From positions 372,001 through 436,000 of the forward strand of contig SMNZ01000003.1 in NCBI GenBank assembly GCA_004353515.1: a stretch of 64,000 nucleotides of DNA. The letters run 5' to 3'. A model generated the notes under the pieces. The model did no database searches and was not told the origin of the DNA. It worked only from the letters and a program-made list of their open reading frames with translations. Source of the stretch: Alteromonadaceae bacterium M269. GTDB taxonomy: Bacteria > Pseudomonadota > Gammaproteobacteria > Enterobacterales > Alteromonadaceae. Position numbers and translations under genes: made by a program. Positions 56,107 to 64,000 of the stretch are shown here, in pieces; positions within the stretch are counted from its first letter, which is position 1; every line of letters begins with the position of its first letter.

Positions 56107-59100
56107 ATGAAGCAATCAATGAATTTTCAACACATCCAAAACAAGTGGCCTGAGTTGCATCAGCTAGCAGCATTTGCAGAAGACTATGTGATAAGTGACC
56201 CACAAAGCGCTTTAGTAAAATTACGCTGCTTTGCTGAAAAAGTAGTCAGCTATTTGTACAAAGAACTTCGCTTACCTGTATTCCCAAATTCTAACATTTA
56301 CGACAAATTAACCTCGGATGATTTCACAAGTGTTGTACCTAGCTTAATTACTGACAAGCTTCATGCAATCCGTAAAAGTGGTAACCAAGCTGCGCACGAA
56401 GGTAAAGTCGATCAACAACAAGCTATATGGATATTAAAAGAAAGTTACTTTGTCGCTAGTTACCTCTTTATGGCTTATGCGGGAGGCCATCAAGAGGAAT
56501 GTCCTGAGTTTACTATTCCTAAACAAACAAAACCTACAGATCAATCTGGAGCAGAGTTTGTCAAAAAGAACAAGCAACTTGAAAAACAACTAGCTGAAAA
56601 TGAAGCACGATTAAAGAAAGCACTAGAGGAACTGGAAGCGTCTGAAAAAGCGCAAAAACTTGCACAAATTGAAGCATCCAAGCTTAAACAAGCAATTGAC
56701 TCTGAAAAAGTCAGCCAAGTGCAATCACTGAATAAGAAAATCACTTCAAGCTTTAAGTTTGATGAGGCTGAAACTCGCGCCCGTATTATTGATATGGATT
56801 TACGAGCTGCGGGGTGGAATGTTTCACTAGACGAATCTAGCACCGATCAAGTCGGCAAAGAAATAGAAGTCGCTGATCAGCCAACTCCAACAGGTATTGG
56901 TTATGTTGATTACGTAATGTGGGATGATGATGGTAAGCCATTAGCTGTGATTGAAGCAAAGCGTACTCGTGAATCGGTTGAAAAAGGCCGCGAACAAGCA
57001 AAAATCTATGCTGATGCGCTAGAAAAGGAATATGGTCAGCGCCCTGTAATATTCTATTCAAATGGCTACGACATTCGTATTTTAGACGATGCGCAAGGCT
57101 ATAACAGCCGCAAGCTTTATGGTTATTATTCAAAAGACTCGTTGCAGTATCTTATAAAGCAACGAATTTTGAAAAAAGATCTCAATCAAACGCCTATCGA
57201 TACCGATGTGGCTGGTCGTATGTACCAAATGGAAACCATATCGCGCGTTTGTGAGCGTTTCACCAACAAACACCGTAAGTCTCTTATCGTACAAGCAACA
57301 GGCACGGGAAAAACCCGAGTATCTATCGCACTGGCGAAACGCTTGCTAGAAGCAGGCTGGGCAAAGCGGGTGCTATTCCTTTGTGACCGTAAAGAGTTGC
57401 GTAAACAAGCGGGTAATGCCTTTAACGAATTTACCAAAGAGCCGTTATATGTAGTTGGCAAAAGTAAAAAAGAACTCGCAACTAATTCAAGGGTATTTAT
57501 CGCTACGTATCCGGGCATGATGCGTATCTTTCAAAAATATGACGTGGGCTACTTCGACTTAATCGTAGCCGATGAATCACATCGCTCTATTTATAATATT
57601 TATGGCGATATCTTTAAGTACTTTGACGCCTTAGAAGTCGGTCTGACTGCAACCCCAGTTGAGATGGTGTCACGCTCAACTTGTCAGTTATTTGGTTGCG
57701 ATTTTAAAATGCCAACAGCCAATTACCCACTAGAACAAGCGATAGAAGACGGTAACTTAGTACCCTATAAAATCGTAAGTTTTACCACTAAATTTTTACG
57801 TGAAGGGATCAGTAAAGACAATCTAAGCGACGAGCAGATCGCGGAACTCGAAGAACAAGGCATTGACCCTAACGCGTTAGACTTCGATGCCAAACAAATC
57901 GATGAAACGGTAAAAAATAAAGATACCAACCGTGTGATATTGCGCAACCTGATGGAAAAAGGTTTACGTGATGTTGATGGTCAATTACCCGGTAAAACAA
58001 TTGTCTTTGCACGAAATATTGCACATGCTGAACTTATGACCAAGCTGTTTGCTGAAATGTACCCGCAGTTGGGTAATAACTTTTGCCGAGTAATTCATTC
58101 GAAATATGAACGTGCTGAAGAGCTGATTGATGACTTTAAATCGACGGAAGAAAACAGTATTCGTATTGCCGTCTCAGTTGATATGCTCGACACAGGTATT
58201 GATGTGCCTGAGTGTGTAAATCTCGTATTTGCTAAACCAATTAAATCGAAAGTGAAGTTTTGGCAAATGATTGGGCGTGGTACACGTTTATGTAAAGATC
58301 TTTACGGCGCAGGCAAAGACAAAACTCACTTTTTGATTTTCGATCACTGGGAAAACTTCGAATACTTCGATATGGACCCAGAAGAAGAGGACGTTAAACA
58401 GTCAAAATCGTTAACTCAAAAGCTATTTGAGTCACGCTTGTTATTAGCTGAAACCTCACTTAAAAAAGCCGATGTCGCAACTTTTGATGAAGTGATAAAA
58501 CTCATTCATCAGGACGTATGTTCACTTGATATGAATACCATAGCGGTGCGTGACAATTGGCAAGAAGTTGAAGCGTGCAAAGACGAAAAGTACCTCAATC
58601 AGTTTTCACCAGAAACTAAAGCAAGTCTTTATGAACATATTGCTCCGCTGATGCAATGGCGCAACATTATGGGACAGTCCGAAGCGTATAAATTTGATAA
58701 TGAAATCGCCATTATCCAAACCTTGCTATACACCGATCCAAGCCAAATCGACTTAGCTAGACAAGCTTTGATGGTGAAGCTGGAAAAGCTGCAAATGCAC
58801 TTAAATGAAGTGCGTGCAAATGCAAGTTTTGTTGCTGATATTCAAAAAGAGGAATACTGGCAAAACCTAACAGCATCAATAGATGGTTTTGAAACACTGG
58901 AAAACAGCCGTAAGGCATTGCGTAGTGTTATTCACTTAAGAGAAAAAGGTATTCAACCGCCTTCACACGACGTCATCTTAGACATCAGAGAAGATGAAGC
59001 TGATTATCAGGTTACGGAACGTCCTACCAAAATTGTGTCTATTGATTATCAAATTTTCCGCCAAGAGGTGGAAAAAACCTTAGCACCACTATTTGAAACC

Positions 59101-59559
59101 GATAGCGTGTTACAAAAAATTCGTGCAGGTAGCCCAGTGACTGAAGATGACATTGCTCGATTGAATGCCTTGGTTCACATTCAAAACCCGAATGTCGATT
59201 TAAATACTTTAAAAGAGTTTTACCCAGACTCAACAGCAAGCTTAGATAAAATTCTTCGAACCATTGTTGGCATGAATAAAGAGGCAATCGAGCAAAGCTT
59301 TACCAAATTCGTTCAGCAAACCCATACCCATATGAATGCCAAGCAACAGCGTTTTATTGGTTTATTAAAAAATCACCTAGTGCGCTATGGCGTTATCAAG
59401 ATTGATCAGCTCTATGATGCACCGTTTACTCAAGTGCATGACATGGGCTTAGACGGCGTGTTTAGTGAAGCGCAAGCCGATGTGATAGAGAAATTTATTA
59501 AACAGTTTGATGTGGAACTTGGAGAAAAAGCCACATCAATAAATAAAACTCTTTACTAG
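56107..59559 (+). CDS. hsdR: HsdR, type I restriction endonuclease/translocase subunit
   Basis: This 1150-residue subunit drives ATP-dependent DNA translocation and cleavage. It begins with a DUF4145-like domain (about 15-125, [20 protein letters not shown]), then a coiled coil (150-215), the PD-ExK nuclease (Asp268, Glu283, Lys285 in VIEAKRT), the SF2 motor (Walker A ATGTGKT 397-403, DESH 489-492, helicase motif VI in QMIGRGTR), and an EcoEI-R type C-terminal domain. All catalytic residues are present. The start is ATG 56107; a second ATG four codons later is possible. Confidence 0.95.
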   Translation: MKQSMNFQHIQNKWPELHQLAAFAEDYVISDPQSALVKLRCFAEKVVSYLYKELRLPVFPNSNIYDKLTSDDFTSVVPSLITDKLHAIRKSGNQAAHEGKVDQQQAIWILKESYFVASYLFMAYAGGHQEECPEFTIPKQTKPTDQSGAEFVKKNKQLEKQLAENEARLKKALEELEASEKAQKLAQIEASKLKQAIDSEKVSQVQSLNKKITSSFKFDEAETRARIIDMDLRAAGWNVSLDESSTDQVGKEIEVADQPTPTGIGYVDYVMWDDDGKPLAVIEAKRTRESVEKGREQAKIYADALEKEYGQRPVIFYSNGYDIRILDDAQGYNSRKLYGYYSKDSLQYLIKQRILKKDLNQTPIDTDVAGRMYQMETISRVCERFTNKHRKSLIVQATGTGKTRVSIALAKRLLEAGWAKRVLFLCDRKELRKQAGNAFNEFTKEPLYVVGKSKKELATNSRVFIATYPGMMRIFQKYDVGYFDLIVADESHRSIYNIYGDIFKYFDALEVGLTATPVEMVSRSTCQLFGCDFKMPTANYPLEQAIEDGNLVPYKIVSFTTKFLREGISKDNLSDEQIAELEEQGIDPNALDFDAKQIDETVKNKDTNRVILRNLMEKGLRDVDGQLPGKTIVFARNIAHAELMTKLFAEMYPQLGNNFCRVIHSKYERAEELIDDFKSTEENSIRIAVSVDMLDTGIDVPECVNLVFAKPIKSKVKFWQMIGRGTRLCKDLYGAGKDKTHFLIFDHWENFEYFDMDPEEEDVKQSKSLTQKLFESRLLLAETSLKKADVATFDEVIKLIHQDVCSLDMNTIAVRDNWQEVEACKDEKYLNQFSPETKASLYEHIAPLMQWRNIMGQSEAYKFDNEIAIIQTLLYTDPSQIDLARQALMVKLEKLQMHLNEVRANASFVADIQKEEYWQNLTASIDGFETLENSRKALRSVIHLREKGIQPPSHDVILDIREDEADYQVTERPTKIVSIDYQIFRQEVEKTLAPLFETDSVLQKIRAGSPVTEDDIARLNALVHIQNPNVDLNTLKEFYPDSTASLDKILRTIVGMNKEAIEQSFTKFVQQTHTHMNAKQQRFIGLLKNHLVRYGVIKIDQLYDAPFTQVHDMGLDGVFSEAQADVIEKFIKQFDVELGEKATSINKTLY

Positions 59560-59639
59560 AAGAAAGCAAATTTAACAGTAGTACGGGCTTTATTTTTTAT
59601 CGCCAGATTAAAAGCTCGATAATAGGAATATATAAAAAT

Positions 59640-61220
59640 ATGATTACAGGTCAGCTTAAAAGTAAAATCGACAAACTTTGGGAAGAATTTTGGACGGGCG
59701 GTATTACCAACCCCTTAACGGTAATCGAGCAAATTACCTTTTTAATGTACGCCCGTATGCTTGATATGAATGAGCAAGCCGATGAAAAGCGTTTCGCCAG
59801 AACAAAAAAGCCATTTGCACGTCGCTTTAATGACAATGAACAGCACTTGCGTTGGCAAAACCTTCGTCATTTAGGCGCTGAAGAACTTTATAAAGTGGTT
59901 AAAGACGAGCTATTCCCTTATTTCTCTAAAGCCAATGATGATGAATCAACCGAGGGCGCTATTTTCAACGAGTTTATGAAAGACGCGCAGTTGATGATCC
60001 AAAAACAGTCTTTATTAGTGAAAGCAGTCGAGATGGTAAACGACTTACCACTAGAAAACTCTGATACCAAAGGTGACTTATACGAATATTTATTAAGTAA
60101 GTTAACTACGGCAGGTATTAACGGCCAGTTTAGAACGCCACGCCACATTATTCGTGCGATGGTGGAAATGATGGACCCAGATAAAAATAGCCGTATCTGC
60201 GACCCATCAACGGGCACAGGTGGCTTCTTATCGGTGTCTTATGAATACTTACTTGAAAAATACACATCAACCGACGCTATTGAACGTGAGCCGTTATTTG
60301 ATATCGATGGCAAGCCGCTGCTTGACGGCAACGGTAAACAGCTTGAAAACGTCTTGTATTCCGGCGATTTAATTGACGAAGAAGCTCGAAAGCACATCGA
60401 TACCGATATGTTCCATGGATTTGACTTCGATGCCACCATGTTACGTGTTGCGGCAATGAACCTAGTGATGCATGGCATCAAGCAGCCCGATATTCACTAC
60501 CAAGATACCTTAAGCAAATCTTTCTCAGAGAAGTTCCCGAATGAAGCAAAGTCCGGCATGGAAATTATTCTCGCCAACCCACCGTTCAAAGGCTCGTTAG
60601 ATGAAGAAGACGTTTGCCCAGAAATATTACGTAAAGTAAAAACCAAAAAGACCGAGCTACTTTTTGTTGCCTTAATAGAGCGTATGTTACGTGTTGGTGG
60701 TCGATCAGCCACTATAGTACCTGACGGCGTATTATTTGGTTCATCAAATGCACACCAGCAATTGCGTAAACTACTGGTGGATAATAACCAGTTAGAAGCG
60801 GTGATTTCACTACCAAGCGGGGTATTTAAACCTTATGCTGGTGTATCAACCGCAATTTTAATATTCACCAAAGGCGGCAGCACCGACCATGTGTGGTTTT
60901 ATGATGTACAAGCCGATGGTTTCTCGCTCGATGATAAGCGCACACCGATTAAAGATAACGACCTGCCAGACTTGGTTGCGCAATTTAAAGCCCGCGATAA
61001 AACCATTGCTGAAACAGAGGTAAATGATAAAACGCAAAAAGCGTTTTGGGTAAACAAATCCGATATCACTTCAAATAAATATGATCTTTCTATCAACCGC
61101 TACAAAGAAGTGGTGTACCAAGAAGAACAATACGAAGCGCCAAAAGTGATATTGAGTAAGTTGATGGTGTTGGAAAACGAGATCTTGGCTGATTTAAAAG
61201 AGCTGGAGGGGATGCTGTGA
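59640..61220 (+). CDS. hsdM: HsdM, type I N6-adenine methyltransferase subunit
   Basis: The 526-residue methyltransferase has an N-terminal HsdM_N helical domain (about 5-135), SAM motif [10 protein letters not shown] (188-196) and the catalytic motif IV NPPF (313-316), the usual family set for adenine-N6 methylation. It complexes with HsdS for modification and with HsdR for restriction. The stop overlaps the hsdS start (GTGA). Confidence 0.96.
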   Translation: MITGQLKSKIDKLWEEFWTGGITNPLTVIEQITFLMYARMLDMNEQADEKRFARTKKPFARRFNDNEQHLRWQNLRHLGAEELYKVVKDELFPYFSKANDDESTEGAIFNEFMKDAQLMIQKQSLLVKAVEMVNDLPLENSDTKGDLYEYLLSKLTTAGINGQFRTPRHIIRAMVEMMDPDKNSRICDPSTGTGGFLSVSYEYLLEKYTSTDAIEREPLFDIDGKPLLDGNGKQLENVLYSGDLIDEEARKHIDTDMFHGFDFDATMLRVAAMNLVMHGIKQPDIHYQDTLSKSFSEKFPNEAKSGMEIILANPPFKGSLDEEDVCPEILRKVKTKKTELLFVALIERMLRVGGRSATIVPDGVLFGSSNAHQQLRKLLVDNNQLEAVISLPSGVFKPYAGVSTAILIFTKGGSTDHVWFYDVQADGFSLDDKRTPIKDNDLPDLVAQFKARDKTIAETEVNDKTQKAFWVNKSDITSNKYDLSINRYKEVVYQEEQYEAPKVILSKLMVLENEILADLKELEGML

Positions 61221-62383
61221 GTTGGCCGATGGTATCGATAAAATCAGTTTCAAAAGTTACGACTGGTAAAACACCTTCTAAGAAAGTTGAAGAGTATTTT
61301 GGTGGCGATATCCCATTTATTTCTCCATCGGAACTTGGCGAAGAGCCTTATGTGTTAAAAGCAAAGCAAACTCTTACAGTTAATGGTGCAGCTCAGATAA
61401 AGTTAGTACCTAAAAATTCTGTTCTTGTCTGTTGTATAGGCTCACTTGGTAAATTAGCAATAGCTGATAGGGAGCTAGGAACCAATCAGCAAATAAACTC
61501 AGTAACTTTTGACGAAACTAAGGTGTTTCCTAAATTTGGTTACTATGCATTGGGGCGTTTAAAACCAATTCTAGTGTCAATGGCTCCAGCAACAACAGTA
61601 GCGATTGTAAGTAAGTCAAAGTTTGAAGTGCTGGAAATCCCACTCCCACCACTCAATGAACAGAAACGTATCGCCGCGATTTTAGACAAAGCCGACAGCG
61701 TGCGCCGCAAACGCCAACAAGCCATCGACCTCGCCGATGACTTTCTCCGCAGCGTCTTCTTAGATATGTTCGGCGATCCTGTTTCCAACCCGAAGGGGTT
61801 TCCAATAGGTACTATTCGTGATTTTGTTGAAACTGCAAATTACGGTTCATCAGGTAAGGCGTCAGAAACTGAAGGCGAATACCCAATGTTACGTATGGGA
61901 AATATCACATACGAAGGTGGTTGGGATTTTACCAATCTAAAATATATTGATTTGAGTGAAAAAGATAAACCTAAGTATTTAACACAAAAAGGTGACTTAC
62001 TTTTTAACCGTACAAACAGTAAAGAGTTAGTGGGTAAAACCGCTGTATTTGAGGAAGAAAAGCCGATGGCGATAGCTGGTTATTTAATAAGAGTGAGAAC
62101 AAATAACCTTGGAAATAATTATTATCTATCCGGTTATTTAAATTCTGCTCATGGCAAAAAAACACTGGTTGGGATGTGCAAAAGCATTGTAGGTATGGCA
62201 AATATAAATGCACAGGAGCTACAGAATATTAAGATATTAATACCACCTATTGAACTTCAAAATGAGTTCGAAAATATTGTGAAAGCTACTAAGCAGAAAT
62301 TGAAAAGCTTTAATAAGAGCAATGAGTTACTCAATGATAATTTCAACTCGCTAATCCAAAAAGCCTTCGCAGGCGAATTATAG
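61217..62383 (+). CDS. hsdS: HsdS, type I DNA specificity subunit
   Basis: A 388-residue subunit with two target-recognition domains (about 4-150 and 200-350). Each is followed by a conserved helical spacer: [20 protein letters not shown] in the centre and [18 protein letters not shown] at the end. The recognition sequence is bipartite and cannot be predicted from this reading. The start is GTG 61217 with a strong GGAGGGG site. The gene is intact. Confidence 0.95.
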   Translation: MSWPMVSIKSVSKVTTGKTPSKKVEEYFGGDIPFISPSELGEEPYVLKAKQTLTVNGAAQIKLVPKNSVLVCCIGSLGKLAIADRELGTNQQINSVTFDETKVFPKFGYYALGRLKPILVSMAPATTVAIVSKSKFEVLEIPLPPLNEQKRIAAILDKADSVRRKRQQAIDLADDFLRSVFLDMFGDPVSNPKGFPIGTIRDFVETANYGSSGKASETEGEYPMLRMGNITYEGGWDFTNLKYIDLSEKDKPKYLTQKGDLLFNRTNSKELVGKTAVFEEEKPMAIAGYLIRVRTNNLGNNYYLSGYLNSAHGKKTLVGMCKSIVGMANINAQELQNIKILIPPIELQNEFENIVKATKQKLKSFNKSNELLNDNFNSLIQKAFAGEL

Positions 62384-62419
62384 CTCTTACTAAAAAACAA
62401 GAATAACAAGGAAGTTGAT

Positions 62420-63553
62420 ATGTCAGATAAATTTAACTTGTACGATGTTTATGAGCAGAATCTAAATATTCTGTTTGGAGCTGGTGCATCATTTGGCTTT
62501 TTACCAACCTTAGCATTGGCAATCAAAGATGCTGACGAACAACCTTATACATTTGAGACATTGGCTAAAGAGCTGGGGAAAGATAACAATAATAAGCACC
62601 TATATGCTTTGTTGTTTATGCACTATTACAAGAGCTGCATAGAACCAGGGCTTCCTAAAATGCGTAATCCACGCAGCAGAAGTCGTTTACAGGTTTTAGG
62701 CCAGTATAAAGTGTTTTTGCAAACACTGGTAAACGTTCTAGAAAAACAAGGACGAAATGATAAAAAGTGTAATGTTTACACAACTAATTATGATAACTGT
62801 CTTGAAGTAGCTTCTGATTCATTAATTTCGAAACAGGAAGTTAGTTGTGTTGTCAATGATGGTAGTGCAGGGTTTCAAACTCGTAGGTTTCACACTAAAA
62901 ACTTTAATAGTCGTGTTGTTCAAAAGGGCATATTTGATAAACATGCCGAATGCATTCCTCAAATAAATATACTTCATCCTCATGGCTCTGTGTATTGGAA
63001 AAAAATAAACGAGGGGATTACTGTAAACTATCAAGAATCAGACTATGCAATTTCATTCGGCGACGAACAAGCTAAATTGATTACCGAGTTCGAACAACTA
63101 GTTAATGATGGAACTAAGCAGCTAGCTGATCTCATCGAATTTGGTGAAAATGAATTTGAAGACTGGGATAAATTAAACGCAGAAGAATTTTGGGATGAGT
63201 ACAATGATATTCCTATTGTAAATCCAACTAAATGGAAGTTTCACGAAACCGTTTTTGAAGAAGCTTATTACCAAATTTTAAGGCACTTGAGTTTTGAATT
63301 AGAGCGACCTAATTCTGTCTTGATCACCTTTGGTTTTTCATTTGCAGATGAGCACATTTTACATTTGATTCAACGTTCTCTATCTAATCCTAGCTTGACC
63401 GTGTTTGTTTCTTGTTTTAATGATGCAGAAAAACAAGAAATGAAAAAGAAATTTAAGGGCTATTCAAACGTTAAGTTTATCGCCATTGACGATGATTTAA
63501 CTTTTACCCGCTTTAACAAACGAGTATTTACTCTCAAAAACGGTGATGAGTAA
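62420..63553 (+). CDS. SIR2-domain NADase-type defence effector (SIR2-HerA partner)
   Basis: This 377-residue protein has a SIR2_2 domain: GAGAS (20-24) in the Rossmann start, TTNYD (121-125) with the catalytic Asn, and HPHGS (186-190) with the catalytic His188, then ITFGFSFADEHIL near 305. In SIR2-HerA systems such proteins deplete NAD upon phage infection. AAGGAAG ribosome site. It lies 36 bases after hsdS, and its stop abuts the herA start, so it is in the hsd operon. Confidence 0.93.
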   Translation: MSDKFNLYDVYEQNLNILFGAGASFGFLPTLALAIKDADEQPYTFETLAKELGKDNNNKHLYALLFMHYYKSCIEPGLPKMRNPRSRSRLQVLGQYKVFLQTLVNVLEKQGRNDKKCNVYTTNYDNCLEVASDSLISKQEVSCVVNDGSAGFQTRRFHTKNFNSRVVQKGIFDKHAECIPQINILHPHGSVYWKKINEGITVNYQESDYAISFGDEQAKLITEFEQLVNDGTKQLADLIEFGENEFEDWDKLNAEEFWDEYNDIPIVNPTKWKFHETVFEEAYYQILRHLSFELERPNSVLITFGFSFADEHILHLIQRSLSNPSLTVFVSCFNDAEKQEMKKKFKGYSNVKFIAIDDDLTFTRFNKRVFTLKNGDE

Positions 63554-64000
63554 ATGAGCATTGCTATTGGAGAGGTCATTGCCGTTAAAGGCGTAAATAT
63601 TCTTGTTGAATTGTATGAGGAATCCAATAAAGAAACGCTTTTTTATCAAGGCGAAAAGTTTAAAGGAGTATCAATACAAGAGCACATTCTCATCAAGCGA
63701 GGCTTCAAAGACATTGTGACTTTGGTTCAAGGTGAATATTTAGATGAAAGGTTTGAGCAAGAAGACGGAAAAAGTTACGTAAGGAAGATTGAGCTAAAAC
63801 CAATTGGCTATTATGACCAAGGTGAGTTTTATGAGGGAATTAAGCACTTACCAATGATCCGTGATGTTGCTTACTTGATGAATGAAAAGCAAGTCAGGCA
63901 AATATATGGAGAAGCTGATGATAGTTTTGTTATTGGTGAAATTTTAAAAGAAGAGCTGCCAGTTTCTCTTCCTTGGGCAAATTTGTTTAACACGCACATT
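63554..64000 (+). CDS. herA: HerA-like ATPase, N-terminal part (partial)
   Basis: The 149 visible residues form the HAS-barrel domain of HerA/FtsK-like hexameric ATPases (SIAIGEVIAVKGVNILVEL, then SIQEHILIKRG). They continue through the GYYDQGEFYEGIKHLPMI segment to PWANLFNTHI, which in HerA sits just before the Walker A loop. The window ends there. The start immediately follows the SIR2 stop (TAAATG). It would assemble with SIR2 into the known anti-phage complex. Completeness cannot be judged. Confidence 0.88.
   Translation, partial: MSIAIGEVIAVKGVNILVELYEESNKETLFYQGEKFKGVSIQEHILIKRGFKDIVTLVQGEYLDERFEQEDGKSYVRKIELKPIGYYDQGEFYEGIKHLPMIRDVAYLMNEKQVRQIYGEADDSFVIGEILKEELPVSLPWANLFNTHI

Overview
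The window is a gammaproteobacterial chromosome segment, probably from a marine or aquatic species. This rests on the complete order rnfABCDG followed by the start of rnfE, an mltD-gloB-yafS-type cluster, a Gram-negative outer-membrane efflux system, and typical gammaproteobacterial uvrB, metG, dcd and asnB. Base composition is moderate to slightly AT-rich. I cannot name the genus.

Core region (1-39.4 kb). On the minus strand lies the Rnf/Rsx electron-transport operon (A, B, C, D, G and the first 17 codons of E), preceded by two identical tRNA-Asn genes. A 1.35-kb gene-free stretch (5780-7128) follows; it holds a small cluster of DnaA boxes and many GATC sites. Next come a MATE exporter overlapping uvrB, a LysR regulator, a four-PAS histidine kinase with a single-domain response regulator, a GtrA-like protein, divergent queC/queE, an NTF2-like protein with a periplasmic binding-type protein, asnB, an M28 lipoprotein peptidase, a DUF3025 protein, a Yip1-like membrane protein, a membrane protein/XRE pair leading into an ABC-2 exporter, mltD, gloB, a yafS-like methyltransferase, a soluble CZB chemoreceptor, metG, a LytS/LytTR two-component pair, a beta-propeller protein, dcd, an AraC regulator divergent from a YHS-domain protein, and tRNA-Pro(GGG).

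Accessory region 1 (39.4-50.5 kb). After tRNA-Pro come a small AlpA-like gene, a decayed gene fragment and a MarR regulator, then a heavy-metal resistance island: a MerR-family regulator, a small membrane protein, two CDF transporters around a DUF3703 gene, a His/Cys-rich secreted protein, and a czcCBA-type RND pump. Three promoters with the same operator and an overlong 19-bp spacer define a MerR regulon, which includes an isoprenylcysteine-methyltransferase-like gene beyond the pump.

Accessory region 2 (51.1-64.0 kb). This is a mobile defence island. An XRE repressor faces a tyrosine integrase, whose promoter contains a perfect palindrome, and an unknown gene overlaps the integrase stop. 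After a 24-bp-periodic repeat array comes a regulator with a CARF-like sensor, a sigma-54-activating AAA+ domain with GAFTGA, and a Fis-type HTH. Right behind it is a textbook -24/-12 sigma-54 promoter that reads into hsdR-hsdM-hsdS, a SIR2-domain gene and herA, which is cut by the window end. The apparent system is a ligand-gated, sigma-54-driven operon carrying a type I restriction-modification system with a SIR2-HerA NAD-depletion module. This is the most unusual content of the window.
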